The notes: generated from the letters alone by a model not told the origin. DNA of 64,000 bases from Pirellulaceae bacterium (GCA_019636375.1 JAHBXS010000001.1:1485309-1549308); one strand, 5' to 3'; shown: positions 37,552 to 47,539, counted from the stretch's first letter. Translations and numbers: made by a program.

Positions 37552-38487
37552 ATGAAATTTAGTGAATTCATTTGGATGAACGGTGAGTTGGTCCCATGGC
37601 AAAATGCCACGGTACATGTGATGTCTCATGCACTTCATTATGGCACAAGTGTTTTTGAAGGAATTCGCTCTTACGCGACACCGGGCGGTGCCGCGATTTT
37701 TCGGCTAGAGGCCCATTTGAAAAGACTATTTGATTCGGCGAAAGTTTATCGAATGAATGTTTCCTATTCGCTCGATGAGCTCCGTGATGCTTGCTTTTTA
37801 GCCGTCGCCAAGAACAAACTAACGAGTTCCTACATCCGCCCATTGATTTTTCGAGGCTTCAGCTCGATCGGAGTCGTCCCGCCGCTTAACGCTCCGGTTG
37901 AAGTTGCTGTTGCTGCGTTTGAAATCGACGCTTATCTTGGACGCGAAGGGATGGAAAACGGGATCGACGCTTGCGTTTCGAGTTGGCACCGGACCAACAG
38001 CTCCACTAATCCGATCTTGGCCAAAGCCGGAGGGCATTATTTAAACGCTTTCTTGATCGGAGCTGAAGCTCGCCAACATGGCTACGGTGAGGGGATCAGT
38101 GTCAGCACCACCGGGCTTGTCGCCGAAGGAGCTGCTGAAAACGTGTTTGTCATCCGCAATGGCAAAATCTTCACGCCCCCCCTAGCCGCAGCGATCCTTG
38201 GCGGAATTACTCGCGACTCGGTCGTCCACCTTGCCCGAGATTTGGGTTACGAAGTCATCGAAGAAAATCTCCCTCGCGAATTGCTCTACACTTGCGACGA
38301 GCTATTCATGACGGGCACAGCGGCCGAGGTCACTCCAATTCGCAGCGTTGATCGGTTGCCAGTTGCCGACGGAAAACCGGGCCCGATCACCAAGGCGATT
38401 CAAAGTGCTTTTTTTGGATTGTTCGACGGTTCAACAACCGACCGCTACGGATGGTTGGACGATGTTCCACAGAACCTCTATCCCTAA
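37552..38487 (+). CDS. ilvE: Branched-chain amino acid aminotransferase
   Basis: This fold-type IV PLP enzyme makes leucine, isoleucine and valine from their keto acids. The frame opens at 37525, but the ATG at 37552 has AGGACTT immediately upstream and begins as the family does ('FSEFIWMNGELVPWQNATVHVMSHALHYGTSVFEGIRSY'). Lys158 in 'ILAKAGGHYLNAF' is the PLP lysine, with 'ELFMTGTAAEVTPI' near the C-terminus. The length of 311 residues is normal. It precedes the EF-G-like gene by about 260 bases on the same strand. Confidence 0.95.
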   Translation: MKFSEFIWMNGELVPWQNATVHVMSHALHYGTSVFEGIRSYATPGGAAIFRLEAHLKRLFDSAKVYRMNVSYSLDELRDACFLAVAKNKLTSSYIRPLIFRGFSSIGVVPPLNAPVEVAVAAFEIDAYLGREGMENGIDACVSSWHRTNSSTNPILAKAGGHYLNAFLIGAEARQHGYGEGISVSTTGLVAEGAAENVFVIRNGKIFTPPLAAAILGGITRDSVVHLARDLGYEVIEENLPRELLYTCDELFMTGTAAEVTPIRSVDRLPVADGKPGPITKAIQSAFFGLFDGSTTDRYGWLDDVPQNLYP

Positions 38488-38745
38488 AACGCCCAAATCC
38501 ATTTCCCGACTTTTACGAGCCATTTTCGCACGATCAATCCTGAGGGACGGGTGGTCGAAGCGGAGTGCTGGACGGGGATAAACCACAATCACCAGAACGT
38601 TTGGTATTCCGACATTCTTGCCGCTCGTGCGAGGACTATTCTCCCCTTGGTGCTTGCGAGCCGGTATAAATTGTGGCATATTTTGGGAGTCTAATTTGAG
38701 CAGCGATTGCGGCTCTTCATCACTTCTAATCAACGAGGTTCAGCG

Positions 38746-40833
38746 ATGGGAAATGTCGACAAGATTCGCAACTTAGTTCTCTGCGGTCACGGGGGATGCG
38801 GAAAAACGACGCTGGCGGATTCCTTCTTGATGATGACGGGCGCCGTTAATGGAAATCACTCGGTCGACGATGGGACGAGCGTCTGCGACTTTGACCCTGA
38901 AGAGAAAAAACACAAGTATTCCATCGAAGCGGCTTCGACCCATTTCACTCATGACAATTGCAACTTTAATGTCATCGATACTCCCGGCTATCCAGACTTC
39001 ATCGGCCAAGTCGCCGGTGCAATGCGAGCCGTCGAAAACGCTTTGATTGTGATCAATGCTCACTCTGGCATCCAAGTCAACACCCGCCGTGTCTTCCGAA
39101 TGGCCGGCGAAGCGGGACTGGGCCGGATGATCGTGATCAACAAAGTCGACGACGAAAATTTAGATTTCCCCAAACTCGTTGCCAACATCGAAGAGATTTT
39201 CGGGTCCCAATGCGTGCTCTTAAACGTCCCCATTGGCGTGGGGGCGAACTTTAAAGGACTCATCAGTACGCTGAAGCCCCCGAGCGACACGTCGGGAGCT
39301 GCCGTCGATCCCAAACCAATCAGTGATCGGTTGATCGAATGCATCGTAGAGGTCGACGATGAAGCAATGGAACGATATTTTGAAGGCCAAGTTCCCAGCG
39401 ACGAAGAAATTCATCGCCTCATCGTCGAAGCCGTCAAAGCGGGAACCTTAGTCCCGATTGTTTGTTGCTCCGCAAAAAACCGGATCGGCCTGAAAGAAAT
39501 TCTCGATGCAATGGTCCTCTGCGGGCTTTCTCCAAATGATCTGCCACGCAATTTCGGTGACGGCGACAATCAGTTGCTCGTTGGTCCGGAATCCAATGGC
39601 CTCGTGGCCCAAGTCTTTCGGACTCGCATCGACCCCTTTGTTCAAAAACTTAGCTTCATCAGGGTTTTTAGTGGGCAACTAAAACGTGACGACAGCGTCC
39701 ACGCTTCGTCGGCTCGAAAGAACCTAAAAATGGGAGCTTTGCTCAAAGTCCAAGGCGAACATACATCCCCCGTTGAGGTCGCGGGACCAGGCGATATTGT
39801 AGCAGTCGCAAAAATGGAAGACCTCCACACGTCGACCTGCCTGGGTGACGTTGCGATCCCTCCCATTGGGTTTCCCAGGCCTATGGTGGGCTTGGCCGTG
39901 GCTCCTAAAACGCGTGGCGACGAAACGAAATTATCGAGCGCTCTCCATAAAGTGGTCGAAGAAGACTCAACCTTCCATCTTGATCGAGACCCACAAACCA
40001 AGGAATTGGTTATTACCGGCATGAGCGAATTGCATCTGACGGTGATCCAAGAACGACTCCTCCGTCGTGACAAACTCGAAGTCGAAACCAAACCCCCGCG
40101 AATCGCCTTCCGCGAAACCATCACGGGCAAAGGGGAGGGGAGTTACCGCCATAAAAAGCAATCGGGAGGCCGCGGTCAATTCGGAGAAGTCCATATCCGC
40201 ATGCAACCGCTCCCACGCGGCACAGACATCCCAAAATTCGTCGTCAAAGACAATTTCCACTCGATGAAAGAATACCACTACGATGAAAAGTCAAACTTCC
40301 TGTGGGTTGACTCAATCGTCGGCGGCACGATTCCCGGTAACTTTTTGCCTGCCATTGGAAAAGGTTTCGCCGAACGAATCGCCAGTGGTGTGGTTGCCGG
40401 TTACCCCGTCCAAGACCTTTGCATCGAAGTCCACTTTGGGAAATATCACGACGTGGATAGTAGCGAAGCGGCGTTTAAGACTGCCGCTCGACAAGTCTTT
40501 AAACAAGTCTTTCTCGAAGCAAGACCGGTGCTACTCGAACCCATCGTCAAAATGGAAGTCACCGTACCAGAGAAAAACGTCGGGGATATCTTCAGCGATA
40601 TGTCCAGCCGAAACGGACGAGTATCCGGTAGCGACAGCGTTGGTGGTGGTATGACCGCTGTTTATTGTGAAGTCCCTCTCCGTGAGGTGACCACTTACGC
40701 CCGTACTCTTTCGAGTATTACGGGTGGTATGGGAAGTTTCACGATGGAATTCCACCATTACGACACAATGCCCGGAAATATTCAACAAGAGGTCATCGCC
40801 AAGGCCAACCTCAAGGATGACGAGGAAGAATAG
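38746..40833 (+). CDS. Translation elongation factor G-like GTPase
   Basis: The 695-residue protein has the GTPase P-loop 'LCGHGGCGKTTLAD' (residues 14-22), the 'VIDTPGYPDF' switch and 'VINKVD' specificity motif, then the EF-G domains, ending with the domain IV-V block 'SVGGGMTAVYCEVPLREVTTYARTLSSITGGMGSFTMEFHHYD'. It is one of the EF-G paralogues (EF-G2/EF-G-like) rather than the main FusA, judging by the atypical switch and lack of rpsG/tuf neighbours. The start is the ATG at 38746 after AGGTT; the frame opens earlier at 38707. The TMEM220 gene overlaps its end. Confidence 0.88.
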   Translation: MGNVDKIRNLVLCGHGGCGKTTLADSFLMMTGAVNGNHSVDDGTSVCDFDPEEKKHKYSIEAASTHFTHDNCNFNVIDTPGYPDFIGQVAGAMRAVENALIVINAHSGIQVNTRRVFRMAGEAGLGRMIVINKVDDENLDFPKLVANIEEIFGSQCVLLNVPIGVGANFKGLISTLKPPSDTSGAAVDPKPISDRLIECIVEVDDEAMERYFEGQVPSDEEIHRLIVEAVKAGTLVPIVCCSAKNRIGLKEILDAMVLCGLSPNDLPRNFGDGDNQLLVGPESNGLVAQVFRTRIDPFVQKLSFIRVFSGQLKRDDSVHASSARKNLKMGALLKVQGEHTSPVEVAGPGDIVAVAKMEDLHTSTCLGDVAIPPIGFPRPMVGLAVAPKTRGDETKLSSALHKVVEEDSTFHLDRDPQTKELVITGMSELHLTVIQERLLRRDKLEVETKPPRIAFRETITGKGEGSYRHKKQSGGRGQFGEVHIRMQPLPRGTDIPKFVVKDNFHSMKEYHYDEKSNFLWVDSIVGGTIPGNFLPAIGKGFAERIASGVVAGYPVQDLCIEVHFGKYHDVDSSEAAFKTAARQVFKQVFLEARPVLLEPIVKMEVTVPEKNVGDIFSDMSSRNGRVSGSDSVGGGMTAVYCEVPLREVTTYARTLSSITGGMGSFTMEFHHYDTMPGNIQQEVIAKANLKDDEEE

Positions 40834-41245
40834 CACCTTGCAACTTATTCATCTCATCTTCGCAAGCCTCTTTTTGGTGACCGCTATTTTGCAGTACAAC
40901 GACCCCGACCCTTTGGTTTGGGGGACCTACTACTTGATGGCAACATTCGGGGCAGTAATGTATGGCACAAGACGCCCTACACCGGCGGTCGCTTGGATTT
41001 GTGTCGGTGCCAGTCTTGTTTTTTTATTGCAATGCTTCACTGGAGTTTTTGCAAACTTCCAGCATCCCGAAGGGATGGCGATTGGCAGCATGTCCGCCGA
41101 GCGACCGGAGATCGAGGAAACGCGAGAATTTGGTGGGGCAACTCTTGTCTTGATCTGGGCCTTTCTCGCGCTGCTCCTAAAACCCAAAACCCCTTCACCT
41201 CATATTTCCTCATCTGCTGAGAAGCCGAACTCGGCCAACCAATAA
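40817..41245 (+). CDS. TMEM220 family membrane protein
   Basis: A 142-residue protein with about four membrane helices. The segment 'LIHLIFASLFLVTAILQYNDPDPLVWGTYYLMATFGAVMYG' has the QYNDPDP word of the TMEM220 family, known from animals and many bacteria but of unknown function. The ATG at 40817 lies inside the EF-G-like gene (17-base overlap) and suggests translational coupling; a TTG at 40838 is an alternative. The C-terminus is hydrophilic. Its last 46 bases overlap the end of the convergent NYN gene. Confidence 0.75.
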   Translation: MTRKNSTLQLIHLIFASLFLVTAILQYNDPDPLVWGTYYLMATFGAVMYGTRRPTPAVAWICVGASLVFLLQCFTGVFANFQHPEGMAIGSMSAERPEIEETREFGGATLVLIWAFLALLLKPKTPSPHISSSAEKPNSANQ

Positions 41246-41745
41246 CGACGCTCTTCTTCGTCCAATTGGCGATGTCGTTCTTCCACAACGTTTGGCGGTT
41301 GATCACTCGATTTCGCTTTGCCTTCCCTCGCTGATTGATATTCAATCGTGTTCAACCAATCCAAACTGTCAATGAATTCTGCCCCTCTTCGTTTTGCGGC
41401 CAACTGAACCTGATGATCACTTGAAACGACCAAAGTTTGTCTGGGGGCCGAAGACTGCTGAAGCAAGTCAGCAATCATCAAATCAGCGGTCGGGTAATCG
41501 CTGGCAAATTCGACCTTGATCAAGTGATGTCGAGACGATTGATTCTTATCTGGGACCATCGTAACGCCGCTATCAAACACAATCGTCGTTTTTTGCTGAT
41601 CTTCATCCGACAAACCGTGGGCGATACGACCAAGCAATTCGTTGCGAGCGCGTTCTAAGTTGCCCGGTCCGGTCAAACGCCGCTTGTTATAGGTCTGCAA
41701 CAATAGGTTGTAACCATCGATCAACACAAATCGAAATGGCGGCAT
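41200..41745 (-). CDS. YacP-like NYN domain ribonuclease
   Basis: The 181-residue protein begins 'FRFVLIDGYNLLLQTYNKRRL' and continues 'KTTIVFDSG', 'VEFASDYPTADLMIADLL' and 'LVVSSDHQVQLAAKRRGAEFIDSLDWLN', the pattern of YacP (Rae1-like) proteins of the NYN/PIN-like nuclease superfamily, where the acidic residues bind a catalytic metal. Bacillus YacP cuts mRNA in the ribosome. The charged C-terminal end ('VVEERHRQLDEEERRYW') overlaps the convergent TMEM220 gene over 46 bases. Confidence 0.85.
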   Translation of the reverse strand: MPPFRFVLIDGYNLLLQTYNKRRLTGPGNLERARNELLGRIAHGLSDEDQQKTTIVFDSGVTMVPDKNQSSRHHLIKVEFASDYPTADLMIADLLQQSSAPRQTLVVSSDHQVQLAAKRRGAEFIDSLDWLNTIEYQSAREGKAKSSDQPPNVVEERHRQLDEEERRYWLAEFGFSADEEI

Positions 41746-41949
41746 TGAAATGGTGCTCCAAAAGTCATCTTTCCTTGTCTGCTATCTTAAGTCAAAATGC
41801 ACCGATCCGGCAACCAAGTCAAACGACTCTGACGATGGTGAGAATTCTTGGCAGTGCATCGTTGATCACGAGTAATCGAAACGGCCCTACTCGTAACATG
41901 GGCTCCTGAGTATTTTTGTCCCTATTCGATAAACTAGAAACCACAAACC

Positions 41950-42879
41950 ATGACCGAATCACTGATGAATCGCGTAATCGATTGCCTTGTCAATCGTTCT
42001 GTGCAAATCCACTTGCACCGATGCGGCGATTCAAGTTCAGATTTGAACCCTGAACGCCTGATGGAGCTTTTTAGAACCCTCGCGTTTCCAGGCCTTACTA
42101 TCGCGAACCCGGGCGACCCCAAGGCCCTTGCAGAGTTGCTCACGGGAGCCATGGCCCAGTTTCGAGATCAATTGGTGGGGTTGGCATGTTGGACATTGAG
42201 GCAATCCCCCGACGCGAGTCATCTCAACGACTCTGCGATCCTTTCGTTTGCTCAGTCCAAAATCGGCGAGGTCCTTAATTGCTTGCCAGAACTGATTGTT
42301 TCATTGCATCAAGATGTCCAAGCGGCCTGCGATGGAGACCCAGCATGTAGCGGGCCACAAGAGGTCGTGATTTGCTATCCGGGATTCAAGGCAGCCATGC
42401 TGTACCGCCTGTCCCATGAACTCTATCGGAACAACCTCAAGCTCATGGCTCGAATGCTTTCCGAATGGGCTCATGGTGTCACCGGAATCGACATTCATCC
42501 AGGTGCAAGCATCGGCCATCATTTTTTCATCGATCATGGCACAGGGGTCGTTATCGGCGAAACCGCTCACGTCGGCAATCATGTAAAAATTTATCAAGGG
42601 GTCACTTTAGGTGCGTTGAGTTTCACGAAAGACTCATCAGGTCGAGTCATTCGCGAAGAAAAACGACATCCAACTATCGAAGATCATGTCGTGATCTATG
42701 CTGGTGCCACCGTGCTTGGCGGGACCACCGTCATCGGGCATCATTCCGTCATCGGTGGTAGCGTTTGGGTCACTACGACGGTTGCCCCCTATTCAACCGT
42801 CGTGACGGAAAAACCTCGTCTCAAAATCCGCAATCAAAACGAGCCCACCGCGCCATCGGTAGTCGACTACCAGATTTAA
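41950..42879 (+). CDS. cysE: Serine O-acetyltransferase
   Basis: CysE acetylates serine for cysteine synthesis. The 309-residue protein has an N-terminal helical domain ending '[17 protein letters not shown]' and a left-handed beta-helix of hexapeptides, '[44 protein letters not shown]' and '[26 protein letters not shown]', with the catalytic His-Asp region 'FIDHGTG'. The length is at the upper end for the family. The following gene, a sulfotransferase-like protein, starts 68 bases downstream on the same strand and may be co-transcribed. Confidence 0.93.
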   Translation: MTESLMNRVIDCLVNRSVQIHLHRCGDSSSDLNPERLMELFRTLAFPGLTIANPGDPKALAELLTGAMAQFRDQLVGLACWTLRQSPDASHLNDSAILSFAQSKIGEVLNCLPELIVSLHQDVQAACDGDPACSGPQEVVICYPGFKAAMLYRLSHELYRNNLKLMARMLSEWAHGVTGIDIHPGASIGHHFFIDHGTGVVIGETAHVGNHVKIYQGVTLGALSFTKDSSGRVIREEKRHPTIEDHVVIYAGATVLGGTTVIGHHSVIGGSVWVTTTVAPYSTVVTEKPRLKIRNQNEPTAPSVVDYQI

Positions 42880-42947
42880 AGGTATGATGGGAGCAGTGGG
42901 TTTCCCGTGACCAATCCCCACACCATGATCGTGAATTGATAAAAAAC

Positions 42948-44051
42948 ATGAGTGAATCCAACGAAAACCCCAAACGAGACGTCTGGCTGCATGTCCACGT
43001 CCCCAAGGCTGGGGGATCTACGTTGCGTCAACTTATGAATCGCAACTTCGGCAAGGGCTACTACAATTCCAGTTCCCTTCTCGAAACCAAACAATACACC
43101 ATTCAAGACGTCAGCGAGATCGTCCGCTGCCACCCACATGTTCAGTGCATGTCGGACCATAAACTGTCTCTGGAAGTGCCCTATTTCCATGAAGATGCAA
43201 ATGTCTATGCAATCTGTTACGTGCGAGACCCTATCGAACGATTTATTTCCAGGTACTTTTTCCATCGACATTTTGAAGAGGTCGCCTGCATCGCTCAACG
43301 AATGACCTTTCGTGATTTTGCAAACGCTGAGCTTGTCGAGCAATTCGCCCACCCACAAACCAATAGCCAAATCTATTTCTTAAACGGCGGCGTATCCTTC
43401 GATGATTTAGTTCCTATCCAGCAGGCGATCGAAACTGGTCGTTGCTTCCTGTTCCCAATCGAGCGATTTGACGAATCGTGTGTGTTCTTGGAGAAAGTTT
43501 TTCCCCAACACTTCAGCGACCTGTCTTATGTACGGGCCAACGTATCCAAAAAAGACGCGACCATCGACGACGAAGATCGAGAATTCGTGACGCAGTACCT
43601 TAAACGCGACTATCCAGTCTTCGAACTCGCCAACAAGGAACTCGATCGCTGCCTTGCCGATGCCTTCTCCACAGACGAGCTCGCTGAGGCATTAGCCGAT
43701 TTTCAGGACCGCTGTTCGAGACGATACCACAACTTTCATCCACCCCGTCCCCGACCACAACCTCCCAGAGAAGAATCGACCGACGAATCCCCGGGCGAAT
43801 CGATGAACAGCGAAGTGCCAACAGCGAATGCAGTCTCAGAAACAGCGGCCCCCAACGCGAAGGCAATCGATGGTTCCGAAAACTCGCACCATTCCGCCCA
43901 GTCACCAAGCTCAGAATCTGCCTCGCAAGAAGCGCTCGTAGAAACTTCAGAAGTGACTGAATACGAAAAATCGATCCAGATGGATACAGGCTCCACAAGC
44001 GAGCAAGAGGAACCCGCTCAACACGATCAGACCGCCATTCCAGAAGCGTAA
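42948..44051 (+). CDS. Sulfotransferase family protein
   Basis: Starting from the ATG at 42948 (the frame opens with TTG at 42936), the 367-residue product has 'DVWLHVHVPKAGGSTLRQLMN' and 'VYAICYVRDPIERFISRYFFH', which match the 5'- and 3'-phosphosulfate binding motifs of PAPS-dependent sulfotransferases (family 2 type). The conserved part covers about residues 1-265; the last 100 residues are Ser, Glu, Ala and Pro-rich and look disordered. The acceptor is unknown, possibly a polysaccharide or lipid. It lies downstream of cysE; whether they share sulfur physiology is inference. Confidence 0.8.
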   Translation: MSESNENPKRDVWLHVHVPKAGGSTLRQLMNRNFGKGYYNSSSLLETKQYTIQDVSEIVRCHPHVQCMSDHKLSLEVPYFHEDANVYAICYVRDPIERFISRYFFHRHFEEVACIAQRMTFRDFANAELVEQFAHPQTNSQIYFLNGGVSFDDLVPIQQAIETGRCFLFPIERFDESCVFLEKVFPQHFSDLSYVRANVSKKDATIDDEDREFVTQYLKRDYPVFELANKELDRCLADAFSTDELAEALADFQDRCSRRYHNFHPPRPRPQPPREESTDESPGESMNSEVPTANAVSETAAPNAKAIDGSENSHHSAQSPSSESASQEALVETSEVTEYEKSIQMDTGSTSEQEEPAQHDQTAIPEA

Positions 44052-44389
44052 CCGTTCACGGTATGGCCTTTGAAATATAACCTATTCGCTCTTTGGCAAA
44101 TCATATAACCAAGCGGTTTGTCGAGAAATGCTCCTCCAGAACGCCCGCCTTTTCACGGAGTCAAAAGCCACGTGACCGTTCACTCCATAAACGGTTATCC
44201 AGAAACTTGGGGACAACTCAATTCAGAAGTTCCATGAACTCAAACCTCGCCGCAAATCTACCTGCTGAGCCGATGTAAGATGGACTGTCATTTTCGTATC
44301 GCCGAGTCCCCACTTTCCAGTCAACCTCATTTAAGGCAAACCTTCGCCATCAACTTTTCAACCCAAAACGGCAATTGATCTAGCAGGAA
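44052..44389. other. Intergenic region with hairpin pair
   Basis: This stretch has no supported gene. It contains two adjacent hairpins: CTTTT/AAAAG (44149-44153 with 44163-44167, followed by CCACGT) and CCGTT/AACGG (44176-44180 with 44190-44194, followed by TTATCC). Both belong to the GGCTAC-tail family, with altered but still paired arms. Nothing else stands out. Confidence 0.6.
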
Positions 44390-44391
44390 AT

Positions 44392-44420
44392 AAAAAAAGC
44401 CCGATCAAGATTGACCGAGC
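44392..44420 (-). terminator. Rho-independent terminator of the 131-residue protein gene
   Basis: Read on the minus strand, GCTCGGTCAA pairs with TTGATCGGGC (two G-U pairs) followed by seven T residues. It is 37 bases downstream of the stop of the gene at 44457-44852. Confidence 0.85.
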
Positions 44421-44456
44421 CTTTTTACGTGCTATTACCAATACCGAAATCGACCA

Positions 44457-44852
44457 CTATTTGGTCAATTCGACAAAGCAATTGATTGCCTCGCGAGCCC
44501 TTTCGACGCTCCCGGTTTTTGCAACCAATTCTTTGACGAGTCGCAGGTCAGCGTATAGGTCACCTCCGCTAACTGACGTCTTATTAGCGGCTGGGCGCCC
44601 ACGCTTTGCAACCACGACATCCGAACTTACCGATGCTGCCGCGCTACCCTTACGACGACGACGTTTTGGTTTGATTCCCAATTGTTTGCGATACTTCGAC
44701 AGAATCACGCTGACATATCCAGCGGAAACATTTACGCCGCGTTTGCTGAGAGCGTCAGCAATCACTTTTGGCTTTTGGGTGGAGTCCTTGTCGTACTCAC
44801 TACGAATTTCTTGAGATACATTGAGGTCTTCGGCTGATTTTTTTTTGGCCAC
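44457..44852 (-). CDS. Small basic protein, probable DNA-binding
   Basis: The 131-residue product starts from a GTG at 44852 with GGAG six bases upstream. It has a helix-turn-helix-like N-terminal half ('NVSQEIRSEYDKDSTQKPKVIADALSKRGVNVSAGYVSVILSKYRKQLG') and a basic middle ('KPKRRRRKGSAAA', 'KRGRPAANK') with an AT-hook-like RGRP, then a helical tail ('DLYADLRLVKELVAKTGSVERAREAINCFVEL'). This pattern is, from memory, found in small hypothetical proteins of planctomycetes. It is likely to bind DNA or RNA; the target is unknown. A good terminator follows it. Confidence 0.75.
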   Translation of the reverse strand: MAKKKSAEDLNVSQEIRSEYDKDSTQKPKVIADALSKRGVNVSAGYVSVILSKYRKQLGIKPKRRRRKGSAAASVSSDVVVAKRGRPAANKTSVSGGDLYADLRLVKELVAKTGSVERAREAINCFVELTK

Positions 44853-45031
44853 ATCTAGCTCCTAACGAAAAGAAAAGAAAAGTTGATACTCAAACGAATA
44901 CTAGCTTACAAACTCGGCGATTCAAGCGAATCATTTTCAACAAAATTTAAACTCGCATTCCTACATGACAACAAACGATGCCGTTTCTGGGTTCGATTTG
45001 TTTCAAGGCATCCTATAGATAACGCCGTTGT

Positions 45032-47539
45032 TTAGTGCCGTTTGAGATTACTCCTTATTTTTAGCAAATATTTTCCAATTGCAATAAGGGTCAAGAAAAA
45101 AACGGAGATTCCCGAGACCCAATATTCTCGTCGAAACATCAGGGGAAATTGCTTGATTTCCAATTTCCCTCCGCCTTTTTTCAATTCAACCCCCAACAAA
45201 TTCCCTAGCAAGGACATGCATTCTAAAGCCTCAATACTTTGATCCTTTTCTAATGTCACCTCCCAAAAAAGGTTATATTTTACGGGAAATATCAATATTC
45301 CCGACTCATCTTCGACTAAATCAACCGCAAATCCATTCGGCAGGAACTGATAGGGCAGGGTTTTGATTTTAAATTCAGCATCATTGGTCCAAAACTCAAA
45401 CGGGCGCTCGATTTCCCTTGAATGGTCGTGCAAATCGGAATTAGATTGCTGGATAGGAATTTGAGAATCAGCCTCATAGAAATGTGACATTTTGACCAAA
45501 ACAAGACACTTTGATTCGTCAAACCACCGCTGCGGCCACCCTTCAAATTTCAACCGCTGCGAAATATCAGCGTCGATAATTTCCATAGCGTCTATTGGGC
45601 CTCCCTTAGCATCCCAAACGCCTGAACGAGACACCGGAAGAAACGAATTCCAGCGATGCGTTCGCGACAACAAATGGAATTTCGGCATATCCGAATTCGC
45701 TTGCCATTCCACAATTTCTGCCAAACGCTCATCCGCCTCAGAATGCCGCCAAGTGCCCGAAATAGTTCCAGAGTGTGCTGCGGAATCGTCAAGAATATCA
45801 ACGGCGATATCCTCTTTTTTTTCCATTTGCCGGCGGAGGACATTTTCCATCCTCGACTGCGCTACAAACGGCAATAGATCTGAGTTGGCCAACCACAAAT
45901 CACTCAACACCAACAAGCTTACAAAGAAACCCGCGTGCCTATTTATTTTCCCACCCCAACTTCCAAACATCAAACGCATTAAAATCAGAAAAATGATTGC
46001 AGTTGTCGCCGTGCCCCATATCACAAACTGCTGGCTAATGGCTGGCGAAAAAGGACCAAACATCCCGTCGGCAGGAACGAAAAAATTTCCTGCTTCAATA
46101 ACCTGTCGAGTAAACAATCGTTCTGCTGCGATCGACGCCAACACGATGGCGATCACTACAGGGATAAGATGTCGCGATGGGCGTCGCAAAAGGTTCGGAA
46201 ACTGATGGGCTGCTAATAATGCGATAGCCAGCGAAACAATCGGAAATAGCTTCGCTGGATATCGAAAAGCTTCAAAACCGGGCAGGCTCACGACCAATAA
46301 CCAGTACAGCGCTCCAATCTGACTACCCCAACTCCCATCTTCCAACAATCCGCACTCCCGCAACAGCCAAACCGCTCCATACCAACCAAACGAACCTACA
46401 CAAGCCAGCGAACCCCATACCAAAATCCAACGCTCCCGCCCCCTGGCTTTACGAAAAACTCCAACCGCTGCAACAAAAACAATCAAAACTCCTTGGTACA
46501 ACGAAGCGTGCCACATCCGCTCGGCTCCCGGTAATCCGTCGATCCAGCGGGAATGCTGCGGATAAAGCCGACCTGAGATATTTGGCCAAATCAACTCGGC
46601 CAACGTCCATGGCGGTTGACTAAACTGATAAATCGCATCGTGATGAGTTCCCTCTTCCGGCGGCGACCAGATGGTCCTATGCAAGTTTTCGGTCGAATGG
46701 GCTCCTCCGATTCCTCCCCTCCAAAGAGTTGGTACGGTATCCCCAGCCAGCCGCTCACTTTCTCTCACCATTCTTAGCGTCGAAACCCATTGCACAGCGC
46801 TCAACCCAGCACCCACACCGGTGATCGCAATGGCGACGAGAGCCACCTTAATCGACCGCTTGTCAAGCCGCCGGGCTCTAAGGCCATCCCTGATTGTCCA
46901 GATAGCCGTTGTCCCAGCCACCAACAGCAAAACCATCACCGCCATTTGGAGGTCGCCACCCAAGACCATCATGGCAACAAAACATCCCGCAGCGATTCCC
47001 CAATCAATTCGTCCCTTCGCGAGAGCCACCCAAACGGCCCCAATCGCCCAGGGCAACCAAGCGGCGCTTACCAAATAAATCACGTTGGTCGCTTGAAAAG
47101 TCACTGGTCCGGAAAAACCGTACGACACGCCACTCAGCAATGCCCAGCGCGGCCGAACCCCCATCCAACGCGCGCACCAATACCCGCCCAACGCCGCCAA
47201 CAAAATATGCAACGCCTGATACAAACCAAACCGATAGGTATAGCTCAACCCCGGAATCTTGAAGATCAACTTGCCAGGATACAACAATGCGCTCGTCGCG
47301 TCTTCCAAAACCGAATAACCAAAATCATCCAGCGGGTTCCAAAGCGGCAAACCATGCGCCGCCGTCTCTTCTTCGATCCAATGATACAACGGCCAATACA
47401 AGTGGGCCGAATCGCGATAAATCGCAACACTCTTTCCGGACAACAGCGGCCAACAGAAAGCAAGCCAAAAACCACATAACACCACCAGCGGCAACCATTG
47501 CCTCTGAAACCGCCGCCATTGCTCCGCCGAAATATTCAT
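45032..47539 (-). CDS. YfhO-like multi-spanning membrane protein
   Basis: The frame opens at 47611, but the ATG at 47539 ('MNISAEQWRRFQRQWLPLVVLCGFWLAFCWPLLSG') gives an 835-residue protein with the N-terminal layout of YfhO/GT-C membrane proteins: 'YRDSAHLYWPLYHWIEEETAAHGLPLWNPLDDFGYSVLEDATSALLYPGKLIF', roughly ten to twelve membrane helices, and a long extracytoplasmic C-terminal domain ending in a last helix ('YWVSGISVFFLTLIAIGKYLL'). YfhO-type proteins are involved in cell-surface glycosylation. The region is AT-rich near the 3' end. It is downstream of the DUF1501 gene on the same strand, 34 bases apart. Confidence 0.8.
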   Translation of the reverse strand: MNISAEQWRRFQRQWLPLVVLCGFWLAFCWPLLSGKSVAIYRDSAHLYWPLYHWIEEETAAHGLPLWNPLDDFGYSVLEDATSALLYPGKLIFKIPGLSYTYRFGLYQALHILLAALGGYWCARWMGVRPRWALLSGVSYGFSGPVTFQATNVIYLVSAAWLPWAIGAVWVALAKGRIDWGIAAGCFVAMMVLGGDLQMAVMVLLLVAGTTAIWTIRDGLRARRLDKRSIKVALVAIAITGVGAGLSAVQWVSTLRMVRESERLAGDTVPTLWRGGIGGAHSTENLHRTIWSPPEEGTHHDAIYQFSQPPWTLAELIWPNISGRLYPQHSRWIDGLPGAERMWHASLYQGVLIVFVAAVGVFRKARGRERWILVWGSLACVGSFGWYGAVWLLRECGLLEDGSWGSQIGALYWLLVVSLPGFEAFRYPAKLFPIVSLAIALLAAHQFPNLLRRPSRHLIPVVIAIVLASIAAERLFTRQVIEAGNFFVPADGMFGPFSPAISQQFVIWGTATTAIIFLILMRLMFGSWGGKINRHAGFFVSLLVLSDLWLANSDLLPFVAQSRMENVLRRQMEKKEDIAVDILDDSAAHSGTISGTWRHSEADERLAEIVEWQANSDMPKFHLLSRTHRWNSFLPVSRSGVWDAKGGPIDAMEIIDADISQRLKFEGWPQRWFDESKCLVLVKMSHFYEADSQIPIQQSNSDLHDHSREIERPFEFWTNDAEFKIKTLPYQFLPNGFAVDLVEDESGILIFPVKYNLFWEVTLEKDQSIEALECMSLLGNLLGVELKKGGGKLEIKQFPLMFRREYWVSGISVFFLTLIAIGKYLLKIRSNLKRH

